DNA from: CAYJHC01 sp964370075
GTDB taxonomy: Bacteria > Bacillota > Clostridia > Peptostreptococcales > Anaerovoracaceae
Assembly: GCA_964370075.1 (NCBI GenBank)
Contig: CAYJHC010000023.1
Span: 1 to 23,751, forward strand
Length of the DNA: 23,751 nucleotides
Direction: 5' to 3'
Shown one piece after another: positions 8,732 to 16,741 of the stretch (position 1 is the first letter of the stretch; the number at the start of each line of letters is the position of its first letter). A model generated the notes under the pieces. The model worked only from the letters and a program-made list of their open reading frames with translations, was not told the origin of the DNA and ran no database searches. The translations under genes and the position numbers were made by a program.

Positions 8732-9850
8732 TTATAAGTAGCCTAGCGGATTTGTTCTCACGCCATTTATTCTAACCTCAAAGTGAAGATGTGGCCCTGT
8801 AGATTGTCCCGTAGATCCGGCACCTGCAATAGTCTGCCCCCTACTCACACTTTGTCCTGCAGAAACGTATAGCGATTGATTATGTGCATATAAAGTCATT
8901 ATACCTCCGCCATGATCAATAATAATATAATAACCATAAGAATAATTCCAACCTGCCGTATATACGGTTCCTGCATTTGCAGCATAAATAGGAGTTCCAT
9001 AGGACGCCGAAATATCTATTCCTGAGTGAAATCCTGTTGTACCACTACCAAACGGGTCTGGTCTTGATCCATAGTATGATGTAATTGTCCTGCTTACTGT
9101 AGGCCATGCCATATACCCCCCTGCATAGTCTTCATCGCTGCCCTGTCCAGCAAGTTCTGCAGTTAATCTATCTGCTTCTTTTTCAAGTTCCTGTATTGCT
9201 TTTTCTGTTTCTAATTGTTCTGCTGAAATCTTACTTCTTTCTGCAGCTAACTCTTCTTGTGCTACAGTTAACGACTCTTCTTTGGCAATCATGTCAGTTT
9301 CTTTAGCTTCTAGATTTGCCTTTGCATCTTCCAAGTTACCCACTTCTTCTTCAATTTGCTTATAATCTTCTTCAAGCTGATCAACTAATTCTTGGTCATT
9401 ATCGTAAATCATCTGAACCATATCATAGTTAATAAATAAATCCGTAATACTTTCAGAGCTTAATAACACATCCACAAAACCCATACTACCACTTTTATAC
9501 ATGTTTCTTAGCCTTACATTAAGCTCTCCCCTATTATAATCTAGTTCTTCTTGCTTCTTTTCTAAGGCTGCAGTTGCTTCATCTACCTTCTTCTGTGCTG
9601 TGGTTATTTCAGATTTTAGCTCGGCAATATCTTCTTGTGCCGCTTTAATTTCAGCATTTAACGCATTAATTTCTTCTGCCAAATCTGAAAGCTGAGCTTC
9701 TCCTTGTGCTAATTCATTTTCTTTGTCTTCAATTTCATTATTTACATCACCAAGTGATTCTGCACTAACTGAAATTGTTCCTACAGCTAAAAATAGAACA
9801 AGAAACAAGGCTACCATTTTACTAGCTCTTCTTTTCTTACTTTTTATCAT
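8732..9850 (-). CDS. EnvC/PcsB-like murein hydrolase or activator: coiled coil plus M23 domain
   Basis: This is a secreted peptidoglycan endopeptidase or hydrolase activator. The 372-residue product has a signal peptide (positive start, hydrophobic core about 11-26, SVSA just before residue 31), long coiled-coil helices (about 35-235) and a C-terminal LytM/M23 domain. The zinc ligands are all present (H275 and D279 in HSGID, H354 and H356 in HLHFE), so it could be catalytic, unlike E. coli EnvC. The start at 9850 is preceded by AAGGAGG. The frame stays open for 35 codons upstream but has no good start there. Directly after ftsX, it is the expected FtsEX-controlled partner, as PcsB and EnvC are elsewhere; that link is inferred from context. 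Confidence 0.92.
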   Translation of the reverse strand: MIKSKKRRASKMVALFLVLFLAVGTISVSAESLGDVNNEIEDKENELAQGEAQLSDLAEEINALNAEIKAAQEDIAELKSEITTAQKKVDEATAALEKKQEELDYNRGELNVRLRNMYKSGSMGFVDVLLSSESITDLFINYDMVQMIYDNDQELVDQLEEDYKQIEEEVGNLEDAKANLEAKETDMIAKEESLTVAQEELAAERSKISAEQLETEKAIQELEKEADRLTAELAGQGSDEDYAGGYMAWPTVSRTITSYYGSRPDPFGSGTTGFHSGIDISASYGTPIYAANAGTVYTAGWNYSYGYYIIIDHGGGIMTLYAHNQSLYVSAGQSVSRGQTIAGAGSTGQSTGPHLHFEVRINGVRTNPLGYL

Positions 9851-9985
9851 TTTTTCCTCCTTAAGTTCAACAAAACAATAGTTAAGCGAGGTTTTCATAT
9901 TACTGTTTCCAGTATGGTGTATTAACACAGCAAGCATCCGTCTCCTCAGTTGCATGATTGCCAGTTATATCAATTTGTTCTTTCG

Positions 9986-10879
9986 TTATTTATCTAAAAA
10001 TCTTCTCATTGAAAGCAAACTTCCAAATGTTCCAATTAGCATTCCTAGTACTGCAAATGACACACTTACATAAATTGCCAATGTAGATACATTAACAAGT
10101 GAAGTTGATAAAAGTGTGATGGCATCTGTACCGAATTTTTCCACTCCTTGCCAGTAAAGTAATAGTATTATACCTCCTGATATTACTGCAGAAATCAGTC
10201 CTATAGATATTCCTTCAATAACAAATGGGCCTCTGATAAATCCATTGGTTGCTCCAATATATTTCATTATCATAATCTCTTCTTTTCTTGCTGCCACTGT
10301 AAGTTTTATTGTATTTGATACAACCACTATCGAAACTATAACCAAAAATATCATCAGTATTCCAGCACCAATCTGCAAGGCATTTGTTACGGTAAGTAAC
10401 CTATCCACTGTATCTTTATAGAAAGTGACGTCTTCAACACCTTCTATAGTTTCTCCATGCTTCGCTACCTCTTCTGCATTTTCCAAATCATCCATTTCTA
10501 TAATAATAGAATTTGGCAAGGGATTTTCTCCTAGACTGTCCAATAGATAGGCATTTTCCCCCCAGCTTTCCTTTAGTATTTCTAAAGCTACATCCTTAGT
10601 TCTATATTCTACTGTTTTCACATTATCAATAAGCTTAACTTCTTCTTGTATCTCTTGTGATCTTTCAATGGTTGTTTCATCAAGAAGAAACAGTTCAATG
10701 CTATTATAATCATCTTTTACGCCCGAGATTGCTGCATTTAAGTTTAAAATTACAGCCAAAAAAATACCAAGTATTAACATCATAGCTGTTATAGCAAAGG
10801 TTGCAGTCGTCGTCATTGTTTTATTTCTAAATAGTTGTTTCAACCCCTGTTTAGTTGTATATCCAAGTTTACTGCTCAT
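9986..10879 (-). CDS. ftsX: Cell-division ABC transporter-like permease FtsX
   Basis: FtsX is the membrane half of the FtsEX complex, which signals across the membrane to activate peptidoglycan hydrolases during division. The 297-residue product has the FtsX plan: a short cytoplasmic N-terminus, a first membrane helix at about 24-48, a large extracellular loop of about 120 residues, then three further helices near 172-198, 226-246 and 266-290, ending in the MRRFLDK tail. The ATG lies inside the ftsE 3' end (11-bp overlap). The family is clear from its length, topology and place between ftsE and an M23 hydrolase. Confidence 0.95.
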   Translation of the reverse strand: MSSKLGYTTKQGLKQLFRNKTMTTTATFAITAMMLILGIFLAVILNLNAAISGVKDDYNSIELFLLDETTIERSQEIQEEVKLIDNVKTVEYRTKDVALEILKESWGENAYLLDSLGENPLPNSIIIEMDDLENAEEVAKHGETIEGVEDVTFYKDTVDRLLTVTNALQIGAGILMIFLVIVSIVVVSNTIKLTVAARKEEIMIMKYIGATNGFIRGPFVIEGISIGLISAVISGGIILLLYWQGVEKFGTDAITLLSTSLVNVSTLAIYVSVSFAVLGMLIGTFGSLLSMRRFLDK

Positions 10880-11642
10880 TTTTTTTCAACAATACCTCAA
10901 CTCTTTCTTCAACCGTTCTATTTGCATTTCCTGCAAAGGTTTTAGAACTTACTCTACCGCCTGTTCCACCTTTGTTATATGTTCCTAGGGAATCCCTAAT
11001 AATTTTTCCTTTGTCTATTGCAACAACTCTTTTATTCATCCTATCCACAATATCTTTAGCATGAGTTACCATTATTATGGTAGTACCTTGCGAATTGATA
11101 CTATCTAAAAGTCTCATAATTTCCCAAGCTGTTTTAGGATCAAGGTTTCCTGTAGGCTCATCTGCAACTATTACTTTAGGTCTATTTATCAATGCTCTAG
11201 CAATAGCAACTCTTTGTTGCTCTCCTGCAGACAGTTCCTCAGGGTACTTATTAGCCTTATTTCCAATACCTACAACATTTAAAACTAAAGGAACCTGTTT
11301 CTTAATTTCGGCTTTTGAATGATTTGTTATTTCTAAAGCAAAAGCCACATTTTCTGCAACGGTTTTCTTTGGTAATAGTCTAAAGTCTTGGAATATCATA
11401 CCAATATTTCTTCTATGGTATGGTACTGATTTTTTATGAAGTCTATTAACCACCTTATCATTTACAATTATTGATCCCTTGTCTAGGTCTATTTCTTTTA
11501 ACAATAATCTAATAAAGGTGGTTTTACCAGCACCACTTGGACCAACAAGAAATACAAAATCACCTGCTCCAATTTCTATGCTAACATCATCCAGACCTAT
11601 ATTCGATTTATACCATTTTGTTACCCTATCAAATACAATCAT
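10869..11642 (-). CDS. ftsE: Cell-division ATP-binding protein FtsE
   Basis: FtsE is the cytoplasmic ATPase of the FtsEX complex. The 257-residue product contains a Walker A GPSGAGKTT (34-42), a Q-loop glutamine (85), the signature LSAGEQQ (137-143), a Walker B VIVADEP (157-163) and a switch histidine (194). The usual FtsE length is about 228 residues. Here a glycine-rich stretch (GGTGG) and a basic tail add about 30 residues. I used the ATG at 11642, the usual family start (MIVFDRVTKWY). A TTG ten codons upstream gives a longer frame but is less likely. A near-consensus promoter lies just upstream. ftsX overlaps by 11 bp. Confidence 0.96.
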   Translation of the reverse strand: MIVFDRVTKWYKSNIGLDDVSIEIGAGDFVFLVGPSGAGKTTFIRLLLKEIDLDKGSIIVNDKVVNRLHKKSVPYHRRNIGMIFQDFRLLPKKTVAENVAFALEITNHSKAEIKKQVPLVLNVVGIGNKANKYPEELSAGEQQRVAIARALINRPKVIVADEPTGNLDPKTAWEIMRLLDSINSQGTTIIMVTHAKDIVDRMNKRVVAIDKGKIIRDSLGTYNKGGTGGRVSSKTFAGNANRTVEERVEVLLKKNEQ

Positions 11643-11703
11643 TAATAGTTTATTTCCTCTCTGTATAAGCAAGTGCTAAAATTATTTATATCTCCATCCT
11701 TTG

Positions 11704-11732
11704 ATTATAACATTTATATAATTTTATTTCAA
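11704..11732 (-). promoter_or_regulatory. Sigma-A-type promoter for the ftsEX cluster
   Basis: On the minus strand, TTGAAA (-35, five of six bases) and TATAAT (-10, perfect) are separated by 17 bp. The boxes start about 10 bp after the transketolase stop. No terminator is visible between, so this promoter can add to read-through from the transketolase genes. Confidence 0.8.
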
Positions 11733-11741
11733 CTTTCCAGG

Positions 11742-12671
11742 TTACTTCATCAGTTCTCTTGCCTTCTCTACAATATCACTGTATGTCATCTTATACTTTT
11801 CTTTTAGTTCATCTGGCTTACCTGATTCTCCAAAAGTGTCTAATTGCCCTACCATTTTCACCTTTTGTGGAGCCTTTTCTGATAAAACATGGCATACTGC
11901 TTCACCTAACCCTCCAATTATTGAATGCTCTTCACAAGTAACTATACCTTTTGTCCCTTTAGCCGCTTTTACAAGGATATCTTCGTCTATAGGCTTAATG
12001 GTATGAATATCAATTACCCTAGCCTCAATGCCCTCTTCTTGAAGAACTTCTGCAGCCTTTATGGCTTCAGCTACCATTATGCCGGTAGCCACCAATGCAA
12101 CATCATTACCTTCCCTAAGTTCTTTTCCTTGTCCTATTACAACTTCATCTTCCTCACTATAGACTATAGGTACTGAGGCCCTTCCTAGTCTTAGATAAAC
12201 TGGACCATTGTGGAGTATACTTGCCTCCAAGAGTTTTTTGGCAGAAACGCCATCAGAGGGATTTAACACTACCATATTAGGGATGGTCCTCATAAGTGCA
12301 ATATCTTCAAAAGTTTGATGACTTGCACCATCTTCTCCAACTGTAATTCCAGCATGAGTAGCACAAATCTTCACATTTAAATTAGGATATCCTATTGAAT
12401 TTCTAATTATCTCAAAAGCTCTACCTGCTGCAAACATTGCAAAAGTACTTGCACAAACAACTTTTCCAGAAGCAGCCAGCCCTGCTGCAGTTCCATATAA
12501 ATTCTGTTCTGCAATTCCCATATTGAAAAATCTCTCTGGATATGTAGTCGAAAACTCAGCTGTCATTGTTGATTTTGACAAGTCTCCATCCATCACTACT
12601 AGATTTTCATACTTTTTTCCGTATTCTACAAGACCTTTTCCATAGGCTTGTCTAGTTGCCATTTTATCCAT
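11742..12671 (-). CDS. Transketolase, C-terminal subunit
   Basis: This is the half of a split transketolase that carries the pyrimidine-binding and C-terminal domains. The complete enzyme moves two-carbon units between sugar phosphates in the pentose-phosphate pathway. The 309-residue product has the expected pyrimidine-domain segments DGDLSKST (about 28-35) and FFNMGIAEQNLYG, which contains the catalytic-type glutamate, then GEDGASHQ and the transketolase C domain. It starts directly after the stop of the N-terminal subunit (no gap), with GGAG eight bases before the ATG. The two genes must be co-translated to form one enzyme. Split transketolase genes are common in archaea and Firmicutes. 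A synthase of the DXS or dihydroxyacetone type is less likely. Confidence 0.93.
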   Translation of the reverse strand: MDKMATRQAYGKGLVEYGKKYENLVVMDGDLSKSTMTAEFSTTYPERFFNMGIAEQNLYGTAAGLAASGKVVCASTFAMFAAGRAFEIIRNSIGYPNLNVKICATHAGITVGEDGASHQTFEDIALMRTIPNMVVLNPSDGVSAKKLLEASILHNGPVYLRLGRASVPIVYSEEDEVVIGQGKELREGNDVALVATGIMVAEAIKAAEVLQEEGIEARVIDIHTIKPIDEDILVKAAKGTKGIVTCEEHSIIGGLGEAVCHVLSEKAPQKVKMVGQLDTFGESGKPDELKEKYKMTYSDIVEKARELMK

Positions 12672-13490
12672 TTATATTTCTCCTTCAAGTTCCTTAAGTG
12701 CAATTTCTCTTTCTTCTTTATTAGGTGCTTTTCCATGCCATCCGGCCTGATTCTCCATAAAGGAAACACCCTTTCCCTTAATTGTCTTAGCAATGAACAC
12801 AGTAGGTTTTTCTTTTATTATCTTACCTTCTTCTAATGCAGATTTTATCTCTTTGTGATTATGTCCATCTCCTAAAATCACATGAAAACCAAATGCTTTA
12901 AACTTTTCTTCTATTGACTCAACATTCATTACGTCTTGATTTTTTCCATCTATTTGTAAGCCATTATTATCCACAATTACAAATAGATTATCTAGCTTAT
13001 AATGGCTAGCTGACATTGCTGCCTCCCAAACTATCCCTTCTTGTAATTCTCCATCTCCTAGAATTGTATAAACTCTCCCTTTGGAGTTATCCATTTTATT
13101 GGCTAACGCCATACCTACTGTAGAGGAAAATCCCTGTCCCAATGACCCCGTTGACATTTCAACTCCTGGAATTTTTTTCTTATCTGGGTGCCCTTGAAGC
13201 ATTGCCCCAATCTTCCTTAATTTTAATAATTCTTCTTTTGAGAAAAACCCTTTTTCTGTTAAGGCGCCATATAATGCTGGAGCTGCATGTCCTTTCGAAA
13301 GAACAAATTTATCTCTTCCTTCATCATTCATATTACTTGTATTTATGTTCATCTCGTCAAAATACAATACTGCCATTATATCTGCTATAGATAACGAACC
13401 TCCTGGATGTCCTGAACCCGCCGAACTAATTGACTCGATAATATGCTTTCTTATATTTTTACTTGTTTCTTTCAAAGTACTGGTTGTCAT
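12672..13490 (-). CDS. Transketolase, N-terminal subunit
   Basis: This is the thiamine-pyrophosphate-binding half of the split transketolase. Of its 272 residues, the phosphate-binding region SAGSGHPGGSLS (about 23-34), the SKGHAAPALYG segment (65-75) and the TPP/Mg motif GDGELQEG (145-152) with NN at 175-176 are all present. An AGGAG-type ribosome binding site precedes the ATG. Upstream, at 13582-13612, are possible boxes TTGAGC and TATAAA separated by 19 bp; this promoter is weak and uncertain. The C-terminal subunit follows with no spacing. Confidence 0.94.
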   Translation of the reverse strand: MTTSTLKETSKNIRKHIIESISSAGSGHPGGSLSIADIMAVLYFDEMNINTSNMNDEGRDKFVLSKGHAAPALYGALTEKGFFSKEELLKLRKIGAMLQGHPDKKKIPGVEMSTGSLGQGFSSTVGMALANKMDNSKGRVYTILGDGELQEGIVWEAAMSASHYKLDNLFVIVDNNGLQIDGKNQDVMNVESIEEKFKAFGFHVILGDGHNHKEIKSALEEGKIIKEKPTVFIAKTIKGKGVSFMENQAGWHGKAPNKEEREIALKELEGEI

Positions 13491-13632
13491 TATCTCTCCT
13501 TTTTCATCTTCAAAACTAAATAACTATATCTTCTTCATACCAAACTACTATCCACTAAGCTTATTTCTTTCAAGCATCTGATTTATACTATCCTCTTACC
13601 TTATTTGCTCAAACTAATACCTATATTTTATA

Positions 13633-14577
13633 TTATTTTATTGTTCTTGGCATAGATACTGGAGGGTTTTCTTGAGAGGTCGTTGCAGCATTTCGCACTT
13701 TATTCCTTACCTCTTGGCTTTTCCCTGCAGGTTCCCGGGTTTTCTTTATTGCATATGGAATGTTTTCTAGAATATCTGTAGCTGTCATTCCCACGACTCC
13801 TTTATCTTCTGCTGCAAGGTCTCCTGCAAGCCCATGAACAAAAGTCCCATACGCTGTTGCGTAAATTGCTTCCTTCACCTGTCCTTTATCCCAAAGAGCA
13901 AGAAAGCTTACTAGAATACCAGAAAGTACGTCTCCTGAGCCTCCTGTTGCCATTCCTACATTTCCGCTTTGATTAACATAAAAATTATTATTTTGATGAA
14001 CTATTGTGTTCTTCCCTTTTAACAAGGTAATTACCTTGTATTTATTCGAAAGTTCATTTGCCCATTCTTTTCTAGGAACTTTAATTTTTTCATACCCTAA
14101 CCTACGTCCTAATAATCTTTCTGCTTCCGCCAAATGAGGAGTTATTATAATTTGACCTCTATATTTTTTGACATATTCAGTCATATTATGCTTAGCAATT
14201 AAATTTAGTCCATCCGCATCAATTACTAGTGGTCCACTATAATTTTTTAAAATGTTAAAAAGAATTTTCCCACCTTCTATTCCCATAGACAGGCCTGGAC
14301 CTATTACAATCCCATTAAATTTTTCTAAGCTTTCTTCCGTAAAATATCCCAAATTTCTTCCAATGCAAGTAGCTTGAGGAACTCTACCATGTATCACTGA
14401 AAAGTATTCTTCTGGTACTGATGCAACTACAGTGCCAGCTCCGCTTCTAATAGCCGCTTCACAAGTTAGTGTTGCTGCACCCATCATACCCTTTGAGCCT
14501 GCTACAACTAACACTTTTCCATAATCTCCTTTATTTCCTGATTCTTCCCTTTCATTAAATATTAGACTATACTTCAT
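13633..14577 (-). CDS. nnrD: ADP-dependent (S)-NAD(P)H-hydrate dehydratase
   Basis: This repair enzyme converts damaged, hydrated NADH or NADPH back to the normal cofactor, using ADP or ATP. Of the 314 residues, the ribokinase-like fold shows VVAGSKGMMGAA near 25-36, GPGLS, VIDADGLN and ITPHLAEAERLLG. The key phosphate-binding motif GMATGGSGDVLSG also occurs. The epimerase half (NnrE) that is often fused in front is absent. The last 35 or so residues are a polar tail (PAGKSQEVRNK onwards) beyond the catalytic fold, with no recognised domain. The Shine-Dalgarno sequence (AAAGGC) is weak and somewhat far from the ATG. Confidence 0.92.
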   Translation of the reverse strand: MKYSLIFNEREESGNKGDYGKVLVVAGSKGMMGAATLTCEAAIRSGAGTVVASVPEEYFSVIHGRVPQATCIGRNLGYFTEESLEKFNGIVIGPGLSMGIEGGKILFNILKNYSGPLVIDADGLNLIAKHNMTEYVKKYRGQIIITPHLAEAERLLGRRLGYEKIKVPRKEWANELSNKYKVITLLKGKNTIVHQNNNFYVNQSGNVGMATGGSGDVLSGILVSFLALWDKGQVKEAIYATAYGTFVHGLAGDLAAEDKGVVGMTATDILENIPYAIKKTREPAGKSQEVRNKVRNAATTSQENPPVSMPRTIK

Positions 14578-14870
14578 AACAACATTCTGCCTTTCTTCTT
14601 AGCACTTGGTTTCACATATTAACGCTCTACAACCCTATTTATTAATAACAAAATAAATATTTTTCAATGCATTAACACGCACTAGCATCTTTAACCTAAA
14701 ATTCTATTACAATTCTCAAGTGCCCACCTAACCAATTTTATAGTTCAAATATAAACTTGCCATCTGCCATTCGATACCTTGTTGGGTAATATTGCAGAGT
14801 ATGCACTCCCTATAACTAATCAACTTTTAGTTAAGTAAGGATTATTTTCAAGCATCTAATAAATAGCGAC
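14578..14870 (-). other. Intergenic region between mgtE and nnrD
   Basis: This stretch is 293 bp of AT-rich DNA with no plausible gene. Just past mgtE there is a hairpin whose stem overlaps the stop codon (GCATCTAA at 14852-14859 with TTAGATGC at 14871-14878); it lacks a good T-run. Nearer nnrD, TTGAAA is followed 17 bp later by an AT-rich TAATAA, a poor -10 match. I see nothing else in it. Confidence 0.4.
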
Positions 14871-14878
14871 TTAGATGC
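14852..14878 (-). terminator. Possible weak terminator or stem-loop at the end of mgtE
   Basis: An eight-base-pair stem with an 11-nt loop spans the mgtE stop codon. The bases after it on the minus strand are TTGAAAATAAT, not a uniform T-run, so termination would be inefficient. It may instead protect the mRNA 3' end. Confidence 0.35.
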
Positions 14879-16247
14879 CTAAAATTATTTTGGCAAGTAA
14901 AAAATACGCTGTTACAGAAATCATATCTGTAATTGACGAAATCATCGGACTTGCCATTAGTGCTGGATCTATTTTCAGCTTCTTTGCAATCAAAGGTAGC
15001 ATTCCTCCTATTGCCTTTGCCGCAAATACAATTACTATCATAGCTGCACAAACAGTAAGTGCAACTCCTAGACCTTCTTTTTCAATAAAGTAAATTCTTA
15101 CAAAATTAAATGCGCTTAAAACTAAACCTATTACTATACTAATTCTAAATTCTTTCCAAAGAATTTTGTACCAAGATTTTGGTGCCACATCGCCCACCGC
15201 TAAACTTCTAATAATTAAAGTAGCTGATTGTGATCCTGAATTTCCTCCAGTACCCATTAGCATTGGCATATATGCTACTAATGCAATTACCTGTGATAGA
15301 GTAGCCTCAAAGGAGGTGATTATACTCCCGGTTATAACATAAGAACACATTAATACGAAAAGCCACACCAGCCGACTCTTCACATGAGAGAAAACACCTC
15401 TATCTAAATATCCTGCAGTAGTTCCGTCAAAAACTCCTGCCATTCTTTCCATATCCTCTGTGGCTTCTTCTTCAATTACGCTAAGTATGTCATCTACAGT
15501 TACAATTCCCACTAACCTATCTTCATTATCAACCACAGGAATAGCTATAAATCCATATTTCTTAAATTTTTCGGAAACCTCTTCTTGATCTTCATATACA
15601 TTTATCGAAACAAACTCTTCTGTCATAATTTCTGAAATAAGACAATTATCTGGGCTAATTACTAAGCTTCTGAGAGAAACAAGACCAATCAAGGTTCTTC
15701 CTTTTGATTTAACATAACAGGTATAGACCGTCTCACTATCCATTCCCTCATTACGAATATATTCTAAAGCTTGCCCTACAGTCATATCCTTCTGTAAGCT
15801 AATATAATCTGGGGTCATCAAAGTTCCTGCACAGTTATCAGGATAGTTTAAAAAAGTATTTATTAGCTTTCTTTCATGTTTCGGAGCTTTTTCTAAAATT
15901 TTATCAACTACATTTGCAGGTAGTTCTTCTAATACATCTATTTTATCATCAAAATCCAACTCTTCTATAATAAATTCCATCTCACTATCCGTTATAGCTG
16001 TAATAATTTTTATTTGATCCTCAGATGGAAGTCTTGAAAAAACCTCAACGGAAACATCTTTAGGTAACATTCTAAATACAAGGACGGTCATGTATATATC
16101 TAATTCCTCATATATTTCCTCTAAAATTTCAGCAATGTCTGCCTCATTATTATCTAAAATAAGCTTTCTTGCTTCTACATACTGCTTTTCTTCAAGAAGG
16201 GATATTATATGTTTAATTATTTCTTCAAAATCAAGATTTTTTTCCAT
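14871..16247 (-). CDS. mgtE: Magnesium transporter MgtE
   Basis: MgtE is a Mg2+-gated Mg2+ channel of the inner membrane. The 458-residue product has the full family plan: an N-terminal superhelical domain (about 1-125), two CBS domains (about 130-255) that sense intracellular Mg2+, a linking helix, and five membrane helices from about 280 to the end. The permeation motif PMLMGTGGNSGSQ and a final segment ASPMISSITDMIS with the pore aspartate are present. A GGGGGG-rich ribosome binding site precedes the ATG. No Mg2+ riboswitch (M-box) is visible in the roughly 80-nt leader, so control is probably by channel gating. Confidence 0.96.
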   Translation of the reverse strand: MEKNLDFEEIIKHIISLLEEKQYVEARKLILDNNEADIAEILEEIYEELDIYMTVLVFRMLPKDVSVEVFSRLPSEDQIKIITAITDSEMEFIIEELDFDDKIDVLEELPANVVDKILEKAPKHERKLINTFLNYPDNCAGTLMTPDYISLQKDMTVGQALEYIRNEGMDSETVYTCYVKSKGRTLIGLVSLRSLVISPDNCLISEIMTEEFVSINVYEDQEEVSEKFKKYGFIAIPVVDNEDRLVGIVTVDDILSVIEEEATEDMERMAGVFDGTTAGYLDRGVFSHVKSRLVWLFVLMCSYVITGSIITSFEATLSQVIALVAYMPMLMGTGGNSGSQSATLIIRSLAVGDVAPKSWYKILWKEFRISIVIGLVLSAFNFVRIYFIEKEGLGVALTVCAAMIVIVFAAKAIGGMLPLIAKKLKIDPALMASPMISSITDMISVTAYFLLAKIILGI

Positions 16248-16336
16248 ACGCCCCCCCTTTTCAATTCAACCAATGTAAAAATTATCCTTGTTTTGAATAA
16301 TCACATACCTATTTAGTAGTCTATGTACCACATTTA

Positions 16337-16366
16337 ATTATACTCCATTTAATGTCCTTATATCAA
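16337..16366 (-). promoter_or_regulatory. Sigma-A-type promoter for mgtE
   Basis: On the minus strand, TTGATA (-35, five of six) and TATAAT (-10, perfect) are separated by 18 bp. The predicted transcript starts about 80 bases before the mgtE ATG. Confidence 0.78.
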
Positions 16367-16415
16367 GCATATCTAAGATTTAATTTTGCAATTAATTTTG
16401 TATTTCAAATATAAA

Positions 16416-16465
16416 TATTGTAATAATTAATAATAATTTTGTAATATAAAATAATTATTACAATA
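16416..16465. repeat. AT-only inverted repeat upstream of the mgtE promoter
   Basis: Two 14-base arms that are exact inverted copies, AT-rich with one G or C per arm (16416-16429 and 16452-16465), enclose a 22-bp spacer. A second, overlapping hairpin with a seven-base loop can form around 16441-16447. It lies 50-100 bp upstream of the mgtE -35 box and just past the end of the small membrane-protein gene. It could be a weak terminator, an operator, or chance in AT-rich DNA. Confidence 0.45.
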
Positions 16466-16510
16466 AGTACACAGTTTTATTTTATCCAGGCATAAGCAAT
16501 TAGCGTTTCT

Positions 16511-16723
16511 CTAGTTGCCGTTGCTTTCTTTGCTCTTAATGAGAAAAAAATTATTCAAGTTTCTTATTCCTAAAGATACAAAAACTACAAATATTATAGC
16601 TACTGCAATAGGCAAAGTTCCTTGTGTTTTATTTATAACCATCCATATCAGTATCACAAAAGAGAATATTCCCAGAATTATCTGAATTATCCCACTGGAA
16701 ATAATAAATATTCTTTTTTTCAT
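16511..16723 (-). CDS. Small two-helix membrane protein of unknown function
   Basis: This 70-residue protein has two clear hydrophobic segments, about 6-29 (FIISSGIIQIILGIF onwards) and 37-57 (LPIAVAIIFVVFVSLGI), between charged ends. I do not recognise a family. An AAGGTG-type ribosome binding site lies about nine bases before the ATG. The gene begins 18 bp after the AraC-type regulator stop, so the two are probably co-transcribed. No catalytic motif or metal-binding cluster is visible. Confidence 0.7.
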   Translation of the reverse strand: MKKRIFIISSGIIQIILGIFSFVILIWMVINKTQGTLPIAVAIIFVVFVSLGIRNLNNFFLIKSKESNGN

Positions 16724-16741
16724 TACTTCTGTATCACCTTT

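Noticed and set aside
8733..9955. Longer N-terminus for the M23 hydrolase (ATG at 9955)
   Set aside because: The extra 35 residues have no signal-peptide character and would bury the real signal peptide. The AAGGAGG site is directly in front of the ATG at 9850.
10869..11672. TTG start for FtsE at 11672
   Set aside because: The usual FtsE start (MIVFDRVTKWY) is reached at 11642 with an ATG. The ten extra residues have no family match.
14848..15051. 67-residue minus-strand ORF rich in Cys and Asn inside the 3' end of mgtE
   Set aside because: It overlaps mgtE in another frame, has no ribosome binding site and no family resemblance.
16248..16510. M-box Mg2+ riboswitch in front of mgtE
   Set aside because: Bacillus mgtE genes often have one, so I looked. 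The leader from the predicted start is only about 80 bases and lacks any M-box core; the rest is AT-rich.
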